Numbered from the stretch's first letter, positions 44,540 to 54,491 are shown. The stretch is 61,819 nucleotides of DNA from Ferruginibacter sp. (GCA_019638525.1 JAHBTO010000010.1:1-61819), one strand, 5' to 3'. Notes: generated by a model from the sequence alone, not told the origin. Program-made: numbers and translations.

Positions 44540-44763
44540 TGGTTATATTTCAAAATAATTTACAAACAAAAATTATGTAATACCTTTTTTATTTTGCAAG
44601 ATGCTAAAATTAAAACAATTGCTGCATTAGCTGTTTATTTATACACACCAATCAAATTAAATTAATGTTGTAATGAGTACCTTTTTCTTATTATAATTGG
44701 TGGTATTAAATTAACGCTAATCATCTATAAAATTGTGCTGCCCGGCAATTTTAAGAAATGTTT

Positions 44764-45462
44764 TTATGATACCTGCGACTCATCGTTTACTAATGCATTG
44801 GTTTCTACGGTGCGGTGTTTTTCATCAGCTTCCTTATGTTTAAAAAATCTTTTTTGAAAAACCAATATACTTAACACACCGGTAGTGATTGATGCATCGG
44901 CAATATTAAAGATGGGCCTGAAAAACTCAAAATCATCGCCTCCCCAAAAAGGAAACCATGAAGGGAAATGCCCTTTAATGACAGGGAAATAAAGCATATC
45001 TACCACATTACCATGTAAAAAAGATGCATATCCTTTTGATGAAAAACTAGCCAGTCCGCTATAACCAATGTATTCATTGATGGATGGGTCCATCGTCATG
45101 CCTTTATCAAACAACAAACCATAAAAAGAAGAGTCTATCAGGTTGCCCAAAGCACCTGCATATACCAATGCTGCACAAAAAATAAATCCACGGTGTTGTT
45201 TTTCCCTGATTATTTTACCCAGGTACCAGGTACCAAAAATAACAGCCCCCATCCTGAAAATGGTGAGTGCCATCTTACCCCAGTTACCGCCAAATTTCCA
45301 GCCATAAGCCATGCCCGGGTTTTCAACAAAATATAATTGAAACCCACTACCAATTACCTGCCGAGATTCATTTAAATGGAAATTTGTTTTAATCCACAAT
45401 TTTAACGCCTGGTCAGCTATAATTATCAGTAAGATGATTAACGTTACATGTTTTGCTTTCAT
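44764..45462 (-). CDS. lspA: Lipoprotein signal peptidase (signal peptidase II)
   Basis: 232 residues, somewhat longer than the enterobacterial enzyme. Four membrane helices. The aspartyl-protease pair is seen as GNLIDSS and FNIADASI; FVENPGMAYG is the third conserved box. It removes signal peptides from prolipoproteins after lipidation, serving the many lipoproteins in this window. The insert between the two Asp boxes (about 55 residues, rich in Gly, Phe and Trp) is usual in Bacteroidota. ATG at 45462 is chosen; a TTG four codons earlier is possible. Confidence 0.93.
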   Translation of the reverse strand: MKAKHVTLIILLIIIADQALKLWIKTNFHLNESRQVIGSGFQLYFVENPGMAYGWKFGGNWGKMALTIFRMGAVIFGTWYLGKIIREKQHRGFIFCAALVYAGALGNLIDSSFYGLLFDKGMTMDPSINEYIGYSGLASFSSKGYASFLHGNVVDMLYFPVIKGHFPSWFPFWGGDDFEFFRPIFNIADASITTGVLSILVFQKRFFKHKEADEKHRTVETNALVNDESQVS

Positions 45463-45530
45463 AATGATTGGCAAAGATAAGTGATTGAAAGGATTGATAC
45501 ATCCTATCTACAGTACTGGCTTTAGTTACA

Positions 45531-48020
45531 TTATTCTTCAAAATAAACCCTTTTTACACGCTGCGAAATACCTGTTAAAATTTCGTAGGGGATTGTTTGT
45601 GCCATGGCTGCCAGTTCAGCCACCGGCAATTCTTCTCCAAACACTATCACTTCATCAGCTTCTTTTGCAGTGGCTTCGGTTATATCCAGCATGGTCATAT
45701 CCATACATACATTACCAATTACAGGCACTCTTTTTCCATTTAGCCACATCTTACCATTGCCATTGCCCAATATCCTTGGGTACCCATCGGCATAACCAAT
45801 GTTAACAGTTGCAATTACAGAATCCTTGTCGGCTACTGCATTTCGGTTATACCCTACACTCTCGCCTTTTTTTATTTTTTTAATTTGTGAGATGGTAGTT
45901 TTTAAAGTGGTAACATTTTTTAATTGTTGTTGTATGGCCTGTACAGCATCGGCGCCATACAAACCAATACCAAGCCGTACCATATCAAATTGTAAATGCG
46001 GATGCCTGTGTATAGCCGATGTATTGGCAATATGGCGAATAAAATTATAACCTATTGCTGTTTTAATTTTATTGCAGCTACCTGTAAAAGATGCTGCCTG
46101 CGCTGCGGTGAAGCCATCGTGCAAAACCGAATCGCTAGCTGCCAGGTGAGAAAAAACTGATTGTATTTTAAAAACCGGTGAATCTTTCAGTAATTCACAC
46201 AATGCTTCAATATCCTGTTGGATAAACCCAAGCCGATGCATGCCTGTATCTAGTTTTATATGCACGGGATAATTGGTTATGCCTGCATTTTTTAAATAAG
46301 CCGCAAAATTTTTCATTATCCCAAACGAAAACAATTCAGGTTCCAGGTTATTTTCAACTAGCGCATCAAAAGTTATTTCCTCGGTATTCATCACCATCAA
46401 CGGCAGGCTAATACCTGCTTTGCGTAATTCCACCCCTTCATCGGTATAAGCCACAGCCAGGTAATCTACACGATTAAACTGTAGCAGGTTGGCTATTTCA
46501 AAACTACCGCTGCCATAACTAAATGCTTTTACCATAGCCATTAGTTTAACGCCTGGTGCAAGCATTTGTTTATAAGTATTCAGGTTATGGGTAATTGCAT
46601 TGAGGTTTACTTCCAATACCGTTTGATGTCTTTTCTTTTCAAGCAAATAACTTATTTGTTCAAACTCAAATACACGGGCACCTTTTAACAATATTGTTTC
46701 GTTACTAAACTGTTGGTTACGGAATTGCTGTTTAAATTCGCTGGTTGAAATAAAGAAAGAAGTTTCTTTAATATTTTTAAATGCCTGCTGCTGTTCACTA
46801 ATATGCGGACCAATACCAATAAACCGATTGATATTTTTTTGTTCGAGCATGGCGGCAACTTCGGCATACAATGCCTGGCTTTTTTTACCCGATTGCAATA
46901 TATCGCTTAAGATTACAGTGCGCTTGTTATGCTGCTGCTGATGCTGTAAAAAATTTAATGCAATGGTTAGCGAATTAATATCGGCGCTGTAGCTGTCGTT
47001 AATAACAGAACAATTGTTGATGCCCTGTTTTAATTGAAGGCGCATTTCTACAGGCCGCAGTTGCAGCATTCGGCCGGCAATATCTTTTGTTGAAATACCC
47101 ATATCTAACAACAGGCAACAGCATGTAAGGGCATTTTCAACCGATGCTGCATCGGTAAATGGAATGGTAAATTCAAAAACCTGGTCTTTGTAGTTTGCTT
47201 GTATTGTACTTTGATTGCTGCTTGTTCCTGTTTTTAAAACCTGTAAAGTATCTGTTTGCCTGTTGCCCCAGGTAAAAAGTTTTAAGCCGGTGGCCGAGTT
47301 TTTTTTAAACTCCACAACTTCTTTATCAAGTTTTGTATTAATGCTGCCATAAATAAGCAGCTTGCTATGTACAAACAATTTCAGTTTTTCCTGAATCTTT
47401 TGCGATAAGCTAGTAAAACCTTCGCTGTGTGCATCACCAATATTTGTAATGATGCCAATACCCGGTGCAATTATCTTTTCAAGTTTTTCCATTTCGCCCG
47501 GCAAAGAAATACCGGCTTCAAAAATTGCCAGGTTGTAATGATTATTCATTTGCCAAACACTGAGAGGCACACCTATTTGAGAATTATAACTTTTAGGGCT
47601 GCGTATAATATTATAATCGTACTGCAGTAACTGGTACAGCCATTCTTTTACAATGGTTTTTCCGTTGCTGCCTGTTATACCTATTACTGGCATGGAATAT
47701 TGTTTGCTATGCCATGCTGTTAGTAATTGCAATGCATGTAAAACATCCTGCACTCGTAAAAAGGCGGCGCCTGCATATTCATTAATTTTTTTGTTACTGA
47801 AATTTTCATCTACTACAAAACAACGTACGCCTTGCTTATATAAATCATCAATAAACAAACTGCTCTGCCATCTTTTTCCATCCAGTGCAAAAAAAACTGA
47901 TTGCCCCGGAAATAATAATTTACGGCTATCGAGCAAAATATGTTCAATCATCAACCCATCATCTTTACCTGACAATGTTGCGTTGATGATACTTGATATT
48001 TGTGTGATGCTATACACCAA
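45531..48020 (-). CDS. Bifunctional MurF (UDP-MurNAc-tripeptide:D-Ala-D-Ala ligase) / alanine racemase
   Basis: 829 residues. MurF occupies about 1-450: ATP loop GITGSNGKTIVKEW, SYNSQIGVPL, FEAGISLPGEM, INDSYSADINS. The alanine racemase part follows: PLP-lysine in MVKAFSYGSG, HIKLDTGMHRLGF, NTSAIHRHPH, GLYGADAV, and the second catalytic Tyr region ESVGYNRNAV with GYADGYPR. The fusion is characteristic of Bacteroidota and joins D-Ala production to its use in the peptidoglycan precursor. It ends 69 bases before lspA and starts 20 bases after terC. Confidence 0.95.
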   Translation of the reverse strand: MVYSITQISSIINATLSGKDDGLMIEHILLDSRKLLFPGQSVFFALDGKRWQSSLFIDDLYKQGVRCFVVDENFSNKKINEYAGAAFLRVQDVLHALQLLTAWHSKQYSMPVIGITGSNGKTIVKEWLYQLLQYDYNIIRSPKSYNSQIGVPLSVWQMNNHYNLAIFEAGISLPGEMEKLEKIIAPGIGIITNIGDAHSEGFTSLSQKIQEKLKLFVHSKLLIYGSINTKLDKEVVEFKKNSATGLKLFTWGNRQTDTLQVLKTGTSSNQSTIQANYKDQVFEFTIPFTDAASVENALTCCCLLLDMGISTKDIAGRMLQLRPVEMRLQLKQGINNCSVINDSYSADINSLTIALNFLQHQQQHNKRTVILSDILQSGKKSQALYAEVAAMLEQKNINRFIGIGPHISEQQQAFKNIKETSFFISTSEFKQQFRNQQFSNETILLKGARVFEFEQISYLLEKKRHQTVLEVNLNAITHNLNTYKQMLAPGVKLMAMVKAFSYGSGSFEIANLLQFNRVDYLAVAYTDEGVELRKAGISLPLMVMNTEEITFDALVENNLEPELFSFGIMKNFAAYLKNAGITNYPVHIKLDTGMHRLGFIQQDIEALCELLKDSPVFKIQSVFSHLAASDSVLHDGFTAAQAASFTGSCNKIKTAIGYNFIRHIANTSAIHRHPHLQFDMVRLGIGLYGADAVQAIQQQLKNVTTLKTTISQIKKIKKGESVGYNRNAVADKDSVIATVNIGYADGYPRILGNGNGKMWLNGKRVPVIGNVCMDMTMLDITEATAKEADEVIVFGEELPVAELAAMAQTIPYEILTGISQRVKRVYFEE

Positions 48021-48039
48021 AACTTTTTATGCTAATAAA

Positions 48040-48999
48040 TTAATGTTCATAATTTGATGGTACTCCTTTACGCTGGTGATAAATAGAATAAATGATTGAA
48101 CCACTGATACAAAATACTATTACCAGTAAGGATGCCCAAACCGGAAGATGAACCCAATCTGCAATAAGCATTTTAACACCAATGAATAATAGCACAATGG
48201 CAATACCCTGCTGCAAAAAATCGAACTTGCTGGCAGCGCCCCTTAATAAAAAGAAAAGGCTGCGTAAACCCAATACAGCAAAAATATTAGACGAATAGAT
48301 GAGTAGTTTTTTTGAGGGATCGGGGATGATGGAAAAAACCGCCGGGATAGAATCTACCGCAAAAACAATATCAATAAGCCCCAGCATTACCACCACCATA
48401 GAAAGAGTTGTAAAATACGCCTTGTTGTTATGCATGATGATGAAACGTCCTTTGGGTTCCGCATTTGTAATACGCATGAATTTTTTCATCAGGCGGTAAC
48501 TCCAGTTTTTTTGTGGGTCAAATTCAGCTTCTTCCTTACTGCTGAACATTTTAATGCCGGTATATACCAGGAAGGCCCCAAAAATATACATCACCCAATC
48601 AAATCGGGCTACCAGCTCACTGCCAACGGCTATGAATATGATACGGAAGATGATGGCCATCAATATGCCAAGCAGCAATACCCTTGAATAATTTTCGGGA
48701 TGCACTTTAAAGAATGAGAAGATAATGATGAACACAAAAATATTATCAATAGACAAGGACCACTCTAACAGGTATGCCGAGATGTAAGCGATAGCGTCTT
48801 CTTTACCATTGCCGCCTGCGTTTTCGTACCAGATAAAACAGCAAAAAAGTAATGATAATAATACCCAAAATACTGTTTGTACCAGTGCAGCTTTAAAACT
48901 CACTACCTGGTTTTTTTTACTGAGTAATCCTAAATCAAAAATCAATGCAATAATAATTACTGCACTAAAAACAAGGTATATTAATTCAGTTTTACTCAT
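48040..48999 (-). CDS. TerC/Alx-family membrane protein
   Basis: 319 residues with about nine membrane helices. The family signature is LLEWSLSIDNIFVFIIIF and, in the second half, LGLIDIVFAVDSIPAVFSI, each with acidic residues in the membrane. TerC/Alx proteins are known to export manganese or load metal onto secreted enzymes, and were first seen in tellurite resistance. The ATG at 48999 lies one base after the gldG stop; an upstream start would overlap gldG by 50 bases. Confidence 0.92.
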   Translation of the reverse strand: MSKTELIYLVFSAVIIIALIFDLGLLSKKNQVVSFKAALVQTVFWVLLSLLFCCFIWYENAGGNGKEDAIAYISAYLLEWSLSIDNIFVFIIIFSFFKVHPENYSRVLLLGILMAIIFRIIFIAVGSELVARFDWVMYIFGAFLVYTGIKMFSSKEEAEFDPQKNWSYRLMKKFMRITNAEPKGRFIIMHNNKAYFTTLSMVVVMLGLIDIVFAVDSIPAVFSIIPDPSKKLLIYSSNIFAVLGLRSLFFLLRGAASKFDFLQQGIAIVLLFIGVKMLIADWVHLPVWASLLVIVFCISGSIIYSIYHQRKGVPSNYEH

Positions 49000-49000
49000 T

Positions 49001-50716
49001 TTATTTAATTGTATATTTCTTTTTTCGTACCAATTGGTAAATAACTGCAAACAAAATAATCACCAAAACGGGTACAATTACATTTATTATTTGCCATTGA
49101 TTTTTTTCTTCATCTACCTTATTTTTATCAAGTAAACGTAAAGTATAATCTTTGGCTTTTGCTTCGGAAAGGTTAGCACTATTGATTAGATAATCGAGGC
49201 AGTTTTGTAAAAAATCTTTATTGGCAAACGCAAATTCCTGTTGCGTTTCATAAGTATATGGGTTCATACCCATAGGTATAGCCTGGTTACCTTTTACCAC
49301 CGAGTTTAAAACCATATCCCCGTCTGCCACCACAATCATTTTATTATCTGCAATGCATTGTGGTATAAAAATAGCGCCGTAACTTTTTAATGAATCGCTC
49401 ATGGCCTGCGATAAACGGTTGCTGAACAGCGATTGAAATTTTCCTTCTAATAAAACTGCCGCCGGTATATTGGCCTTATTAAATTTTTCGTTTTGCGGAG
49501 CATTCACATTTTCCTTAACGCTTATCAATGCAGGTGTGCCAATGGTTCTTGAGTTGGGCGATGAGCTTAACAATATTGTTTTCCTTATCCCTTCGGCGCC
49601 AACCGTATCAATTGAATTTACAAAACGGCCGCTAACAAAACCAAGGTTTTTATTGATAACATGGTTTGATTTTGTTTCAAACACCGGGAAATAATTCCAG
49701 GGAAGTAATTCAAACTGTCCATTACCGTTTACATCAAAGGGCAAAAAATCGCATTGCAGGTCCATGATAAGATCAGGATTAATTCTTGCACCATATTTAA
49801 ATAACAGGTCGTTTAGCTCAAGGCCCCGGTCGTAAGCAACCACTTCGCCTTTTTTTGATTGAAGGCTGTCGAGTTCTGCATTTAGTTTATCAATAAAGAA
49901 AATTATTTTACCGCCATTCATCACATACTGGTCAAGTTTTAATTTTTCTTCGTCGCTAAAAGGTTGTGTGGGTTTTACTAAAACTAATACATCAAATTCT
50001 TTAGGCACTACCGGTTGTGTGTTTAAATTGATTGTGTAAAACTTGTATTCCTGCTGTAATGTATTACGTACCAGGTCTTCGGTATTGTAGCCTGTTGGCT
50101 CGCCGTTGCCAATGGCATAGGCCACAATGGGTTTTTCTTTTTGCTGAAGCTTGTTGATAACGCTGATGAAATTATATTCCATCATCGCTTCTGCACTATT
50201 AATTTCAGCATAAGTGATGGCTTTTGTTTTGCCCTGGTAAAGCATTAAAGGCATTACCTGATTTTTATAATGTACAAATGCTACCGGGTAAATTATTTGT
50301 TGTTGTTGCCCTGCTTTTACCTGTGATGTAAGGTTGATAGGATAAAAGCCCAATGCCGAAAGCGTATCGGCCCATTTTACGTTGGTACCTTCAACATCTT
50401 CATCGGGGTTTATAAAACTATATTGAAAATTTTTCCCTGCAATTTCTTTAAACTGCCGAAGTGTTTCACCGGTGCTGTTAGCCAGTTTTTTAAATCCGCT
50501 GGGGAAATCGCCCTTTAAAAAAACTTCCACCTTTACCACATCATTTAGTTTGTTCAATACTTTTTTTGTGGGTGATGAAAGTGTAAACCTTTTTTCATTT
50601 GTAAAATCTATTCGGCTATGATATAAAGAAGCCAGCCAGTTAACAGCAACAAGCGCCACGATGGTTATTAATAACCAAAGTTTGCTTTTCCTTATCATAT
50701 TTATCATCCGGTTCAT
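49001..50716 (-). CDS. gldG: Gliding-motility ABC transporter substrate-binding protein GldG
   Basis: 571 residues: N-terminal helix (LWLLITIVALVAVNWLASLY), the DFTNEKRFTLSSPTKKVL segment typical of GldG, a large periplasmic GATase-like/ABC-type uncharacterised domain (KPIVAYAIGNGEPTGYN, DVLVLVKPTQPFSDEEKLKLD), and a C-terminal helix (IINVIVPVLVIILFAVIYQL) with basic tail. In Flavobacterium GldA-GldF-GldG form an ABC transporter needed for gliding. gldF is 50 bases upstream; gldA is not in the window. Confidence 0.93.
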   Translation of the reverse strand: MNRMINMIRKSKLWLLITIVALVAVNWLASLYHSRIDFTNEKRFTLSSPTKKVLNKLNDVVKVEVFLKGDFPSGFKKLANSTGETLRQFKEIAGKNFQYSFINPDEDVEGTNVKWADTLSALGFYPINLTSQVKAGQQQQIIYPVAFVHYKNQVMPLMLYQGKTKAITYAEINSAEAMMEYNFISVINKLQQKEKPIVAYAIGNGEPTGYNTEDLVRNTLQQEYKFYTINLNTQPVVPKEFDVLVLVKPTQPFSDEEKLKLDQYVMNGGKIIFFIDKLNAELDSLQSKKGEVVAYDRGLELNDLLFKYGARINPDLIMDLQCDFLPFDVNGNGQFELLPWNYFPVFETKSNHVINKNLGFVSGRFVNSIDTVGAEGIRKTILLSSSPNSRTIGTPALISVKENVNAPQNEKFNKANIPAAVLLEGKFQSLFSNRLSQAMSDSLKSYGAIFIPQCIADNKMIVVADGDMVLNSVVKGNQAIPMGMNPYTYETQQEFAFANKDFLQNCLDYLINSANLSEAKAKDYTLRLLDKNKVDEEKNQWQIINVIVPVLVIILFAVIYQLVRKKKYTIK

Positions 50717-50766
50717 TATAAGTTACTACCGCATACTGCCCTAAAAATAAAGGCCAATGTGCCGGT

Positions 50767-51489
50767 TTATTTTTTATACAGGTTTTTTACGGTTATTAAT
50801 AAAAACAAAAAAATTACACTTATAAAATAAATGAGGTCACGGCTATCTAAAACACCCCGGCTCATGCTGCGGTAATGAAAATCTATACCCAGCATTTCAA
50901 CATAATAATCGGGACCATTGGCAAAAAAAGGAAGTTTACTTAAAGCATTAAATCCAAAATATAATAACAAGCAACCAAATGCACTAATTAAAAATGCCAC
51001 TACTGCATTAGCTGTAAGCCCGCTACAGCAAAGGCTTATCGCTGCAAAGGATGCAGCCAGTAAAAATAATCCAATATAACTACCGGCAATACCGCCGCTA
51101 TCTACACCTCCTTGTGCGCTTAGTATTTTAATTGTAATGATATATATAACTGTGGGAAGTATGGCAAGCAGTAAAACAACAACAATTGAAAAATACTTGC
51201 CCAATACTATTTGCCACGATGTTAAAGGCCTTGTTTTAAGTGTTTCAAAAGTACCGGCTTTAAATTCATCGGCAAGTGAGCGCATGCTGATAGCCGGAAC
51301 AAGGAACATGAGTATCCATGGCGACAGGTCGAAAAACTTATCGAGGGAGGCATAGCCAAAATCAAAAATATTGCTGCCGGGCAATACAAACAGGAATATG
51401 CCATTCATCATCAAAAAAAGTATGATGGCAATATAACCTGTAAGATTACTAAAAAACTGGTTGAGTTCTTTTTTACAAATGCTCCACAT
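50767..51489 (-). CDS. gldF: Gliding-motility ABC transporter permease GldF
   Basis: 240 residues with six membrane helices. ABC-2 type permease: KELNQFFSNLTGYIAIILFL at the N-terminus, PWILMFLVPAISMRSLADEF, and EFKAGTFETLKTRPLTSWQI in the loop known to contact the ATPase. It pairs with GldG directly downstream. Full length for the family. Confidence 0.93.
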   Translation of the reverse strand: MWSICKKELNQFFSNLTGYIAIILFLMMNGIFLFVLPGSNIFDFGYASLDKFFDLSPWILMFLVPAISMRSLADEFKAGTFETLKTRPLTSWQIVLGKYFSIVVVLLLAILPTVIYIITIKILSAQGGVDSGGIAGSYIGLFLLAASFAAISLCCSGLTANAVVAFLISAFGCLLLYFGFNALSKLPFFANGPDYYVEMLGIDFHYRSMSRGVLDSRDLIYFISVIFLFLLITVKNLYKK

Positions 51490-51700
51490 GAAATTTTAAA
51501 ATTGTTGCAATTTACTATATAAGCAGTTAATTAATGTTTAATAAAATGATACATTTTGTAATTATATGCAGCATATAAACCAGGTTTGTTGTCTTACTTC
51601 AAACTTTGGATGATTGTACCCATTTTTATCATTTAATAAATTCACACTTTTTATTTATATCTATTTCTGGTTGTTGTTTTTGTTTACCAAAACCAAGTGC
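51490..51700. promoter_or_regulatory. Upstream region of gldFG
   Basis: AT-rich, no ORF; together with the two hairpins that follow it makes a gene-free stretch of 301 bases. The gldF promoter should lie here on the minus strand; no exact TAnnTTTG is seen. Confidence 0.3.
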
Positions 51701-51733
51701 ATCCCCCGGCTTAAAAGCGGGGGATCTTTTTTT
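51701..51733. terminator. GC-rich hairpin with T-run on the + strand
   Basis: ATCCCCCG and CGGGGGAT pair around nine bases; T8 follows only on the + strand, where no gene lies upstream for several kilobases. On the minus strand it comes after the isc terminator and before the gldF promoter, so it may act as a second barrier or protect gldF from antisense transcription. Confidence 0.6.
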
Positions 51734-51742
51734 AAAAAATTA

Positions 51743-51770
51743 AAATGCCTCCCGTTTTTGGGAGGCATTT
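51743..51770 (-). terminator. Terminator of the iscS-iscU-iscA unit
   Basis: AAATGCCTCCC and GGGAGGCATTT form an 11-bp perfect stem with a 6-base loop, 21 bases after the iscA stop; on the minus strand it is followed by a T-rich tract. Confidence 0.85.
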
Positions 51771-51790
51771 AAAAATATATCCTGTACCGG

Positions 51791-52141
51791 TTATACAGCA
51801 AAGCTTTCGCCACAGCCACAACTACGGCTTGCATTAGGATTATTAAAATAAAACCCTTTGCCATTAAGCCCATCGCTAAATTCCAGCTCAGTATTTACGA
51901 GGTATAAAAAACTTTTAAGGTCGCAAACAATTTTAATTCCTTTATCTTCAAAAACCTGGTCCATTGGTTTCACTTCATTGTCAAAATCCATTTTATAGCT
52001 TAAGCCGCTGCATCCACCACCAACAACACCTACTCTTAAAAAATGAGTTTTGTCATTAGCCACACCGGCTTCTTCCATAAGTTGTAACACTTTGGTTTTT
52101 GCTTTATCGCTAATGTAAATGCTGTTATCTGTTGCTACCAT
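51791..52141 (-). CDS. iscA: Iron-sulfur assembly A-type carrier (IscA/ErpA family)
   Basis: 116 residues. The three invariant cysteines are seen in GGGCSGLSY and the C-terminal CGCGESF. A-type proteins accept Fe-S clusters from IscU and pass them to target enzymes. The ATG at 52141 gives MVATDNSIYISDKAKTKV, the usual start. It is last in the unit after iscS and iscU; HscA, HscB, ferredoxin and IscR do not accompany it. Confidence 0.93.
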   Translation of the reverse strand: MVATDNSIYISDKAKTKVLQLMEEAGVANDKTHFLRVGVVGGGCSGLSYKMDFDNEVKPMDQVFEDKGIKIVCDLKSFLYLVNTELEFSDGLNGKGFYFNNPNASRSCGCGESFAV

Positions 52142-52150
52142 ATTAGGTAA

Positions 52151-52222
52151 AAAATTAAAAGTCAAAAGTGAAAAGTGAAAAGAAAAAAGTTAAATACAAT
52201 TTTGGGGTTTTCTTTTTACTTT
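52151..52222. repeat. Spacer repeat between iscU and iscA
   Basis: Purine-rich half (AAAAGTCAAAAGTGAAAAGT...) followed by ACAATTTTGG and a T/C-rich half (TTCTTTTTACTTTTTA): an imperfect stem about 70 bases long. It is similar in sequence to the spacer at 52669-52745. Confidence 0.65.
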
Positions 52223-52639
52223 TTAATGTACTACGCTTTCGGCAAATTTAATTTCTTCTAACCCGTTTTTAACACGATAGTCGTTGATGGCCGATTTGAT
52301 GGCATCTTCGGCCAATACACTACAATGTATTTTTACCGGTGGAAGGTTTAGCTCTTCTACGATTGCCATATTGTCTATTTTCAAAGCTTCATCTACGCTT
52401 TTGCCCTTAAGCCATTCGGTAGCCAAAGAAGAAGAAGCGATGGCCGAACCGCATCCAAATGTTTTGAATTTTGCATCGGTTATTACACCTGCATCATCAA
52501 CCTGTATTTGCAGGCGCATTACATCGCCACATTCGGGAGCGCCTACCAGGCCGGTTCCTACATTTTTGGCAGATTTATCAAGCGTACCAACGTTTTTTGG
52601 GTTTTGGTAGTGATCAATTACTTTTTCTGAATATGCCAT
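52223..52639 (-). CDS. iscU: Iron-sulfur cluster scaffold protein IscU
   Basis: 138 residues. Scaffold cysteines are in GAPECGDVM, FGCGSAIASSS and KIHCSVLAEDA, and the chaperone-binding motif LPPVK stands before the third Cys. It builds [2Fe-2S] clusters from sulfur supplied by IscS, encoded just upstream. ELNLPPVKIHC and normal length mark it as IscU rather than SufU. Confidence 0.96.
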   Translation of the reverse strand: MAYSEKVIDHYQNPKNVGTLDKSAKNVGTGLVGAPECGDVMRLQIQVDDAGVITDAKFKTFGCGSAIASSSLATEWLKGKSVDEALKIDNMAIVEELNLPPVKIHCSVLAEDAIKSAINDYRVKNGLEEIKFAESVVH

Positions 52640-52668
52640 GATTATTATTTTTTTAAGTTAAATTATTT

Positions 52669-52745
52669 ATTGAAAGTCAAAATTCAAAAGTAAAAACCAA
52701 AAAGATACAATACAATTTTTTGGGCTTTTGAACTTTGCCTTTTTA
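52669..52745. repeat. Spacer repeat between iscS and iscU
   Basis: GAAAGTCAAAATTCAAAAGT ... ATACAATACAATTTTTTGGG then CTTTTGAACTTTGCC: the same layout and much of the sequence of the spacer at 52151-52222, again able to fold on itself. Confidence 0.65.
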
Positions 52746-52748
52746 GTT

Positions 52749-53966
52749 TTAATGTGCCGCCCATTCAATTGTGTTTAAATCAATCCCTTCTTTATACATT
52801 TCCCATAACGGGCTCATCTCTCTTAATTTTAAAACTGTTTCGCTAATTGCTTTTATAGTGTACTCAATCTGCTCTTCAGTTGTAAACCTTCCTAAACCAA
52901 ATCGCAGCGAAGAGTGTGCCAAATCATCGCCAAGACCTAGCGCTTTTAATACATAGCTTGGTTCTAAAGAGGCAGATGTACAGGCCGATCCGCTGCTTAG
53001 TGCAATATTTTTATTAAAGCCCATCAGCAACCCTTCGCCTTCCACATATTTAAACGAAATATTTGTTACATGTGGCAAGCGGTGTTCACGGCTGCCATTT
53101 ACATAAGCTTCTTCAAGTTTTAATAATTCTGTTTCAAGGTGGTCTCTTAATTTACTGATACGTTTGGTATCTTCTTCCATATCCAGCCTGCATAATTCGC
53201 AGGCTTTACCAAAACCAACAATTCCCGGCACATTTAATGTACCGCTTCGCATTCCACGTTCATGGCCACCGCCATCCATTTGTGCTGTTACTTTTACCCT
53301 TGGGTTTTTGCGTCGTACATATAATGCACCCACGCCTTTAGGGCCATACATTTTATGTGCACTAAACGACATCAGGTCTATTCCATCTTTATTTACATCT
53401 ACGGGTACTTTACCCACCGCCTGTGTTCCATCAGTAAATAACAATACACCGTGTTTGCGTGCAATAGCGCTTATTTCTTTTATCGGCATTAGTACTCCAA
53501 TTTCATTATTGGCGTACATAATTGCTATTAAAATTGTGGTTGGTTTAATAGAGGCTTCCAGTTGTTTTAAATCAATCAACCCTTCAGCATTCACCTCCAG
53601 GTAAGTTACTTCGCCGCCTATTTTTTCAATATGCTTACAGGTATCTAAAACAGCCTTATGTTCTGTAGTTACAGTAATGATATGATTACCTTTACTGGCA
53701 TACATTTCGTACACACCTTTAATGGCAAGGTTATCGCTTTCGGTGGCCCCTGAGGTAAAGATGATTTCTTTAGGATCGGCGCCAATGAGTTTGGCTACCT
53801 GCTCCCTTGCATAATCAACGGCCTCTTCGGCTTCCCAACCAAAAGGATGGTTGCGGCTTGCTGCATTACCGTAATGTTCTAAAAAATATGGAGTCATTGC
53901 TTCCAGCACCCGGGGGTCCATTGGTGTTGTTGCATTATTATCTAAGTAAATAGGCAATTTCAACAT
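52749..53966 (-). CDS. iscS: Cysteine desulfurase IscS
   Basis: 405 residues, PLP enzyme that takes sulfur from cysteine. [17 protein letters not shown] at the start, PLP-lysine in [12 protein letters not shown], active-site Cys in [14 protein letters not shown], and [16 protein letters not shown]. Full length for the IscS type. First gene of the unit. A -7 element (TAATTTTG on the minus strand) lies 35-42 bases upstream; no IscR binding site was recognised. Confidence 0.96.
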   Translation of the reverse strand: MLKLPIYLDNNATTPMDPRVLEAMTPYFLEHYGNAASRNHPFGWEAEEAVDYAREQVAKLIGADPKEIIFTSGATESDNLAIKGVYEMYASKGNHIITVTTEHKAVLDTCKHIEKIGGEVTYLEVNAEGLIDLKQLEASIKPTTILIAIMYANNEIGVLMPIKEISAIARKHGVLLFTDGTQAVGKVPVDVNKDGIDLMSFSAHKMYGPKGVGALYVRRKNPRVKVTAQMDGGGHERGMRSGTLNVPGIVGFGKACELCRLDMEEDTKRISKLRDHLETELLKLEEAYVNGSREHRLPHVTNISFKYVEGEGLLMGFNKNIALSSGSACTSASLEPSYVLKALGLGDDLAHSSLRFGLGRFTTEEQIEYTIKAISETVLKLREMSPLWEMYKEGIDLNTIEWAAH

Positions 53967-54000
53967 ATAATCAACTGTTTTGTTTCTGTTTTTAATATAG

Positions 54001-54008
54001 CAAAATTA
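54001..54008 (-). promoter_or_regulatory. Promoter -7 element of iscS (TAATTTTG on the minus strand)
   Basis: CAAAATTA on the + strand equals TAnnTTTG on the minus strand. The predicted transcript leader is about 28 bases. No TTG is visible at the -33 distance. Confidence 0.45.
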
Positions 54009-54089
54009 CTGTAAAAGGTTCTATTTTAGCATTTAAAATAGCGGCTTAACTTTCATTTTACCGATTTCGTAAAGTAATAGGGTTTAAAC

Positions 54090-54491
54090 ATGCAAAAAAC
54101 AGAACATATTGGCATTGCAGTAAAGAATTTGGCCATATCTATCCCTTTATTTGAAAAGCTGCTCAATAGCCCCTGCTACAAAACCGAACTGGTTGATAGC
54201 GAAAAAGTAAACACTGCTTTTTTTAAAACAGGCGATACTAAAATTGAACTGTTGGAAAGTACCGAACCTGACGGGGTGATTGCAAAATTTATTGAAAAAA
54301 AAGGCGAAGGCCTACACCATATTGCTTTTGAAGTAGCTGATATTAGGGCAGAAATGAAACGACTGCAGGATGAAGGCTTCATATTATTGAATACCCAACC
54401 CAAACAAGGTGCAGATAATAAACTGGTATGTTTTTTACATCCTAAAAGTACCAATGCTGTGTTGGTAGAACTGTGCCAGGAAAAAACTTAA
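54090..54491 (+). CDS. mce: Methylmalonyl-CoA epimerase
   Basis: 133 residues, vicinal-oxygen-chelate fold. HIGIAVKNL (metal His near residue 6), GEGLHHIAFEVADI (second His, near residue 72) and the C-terminal AVLVELCQE (metal Glu) are seen. It interconverts the 2R and 2S forms of methylmalonyl-CoA for the B12-dependent mutase in propionate/succinate metabolism; a B12 domain of that type is encoded at 24168. Its stop codon overlaps that of the convergent gene by 4 bases. Confidence 0.93.
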   Translation: MQKTEHIGIAVKNLAISIPLFEKLLNSPCYKTELVDSEKVNTAFFKTGDTKIELLESTEPDGVIAKFIEKKGEGLHHIAFEVADIRAEMKRLQDEGFILLNTQPKQGADNKLVCFLHPKSTNAVLVELCQEKT

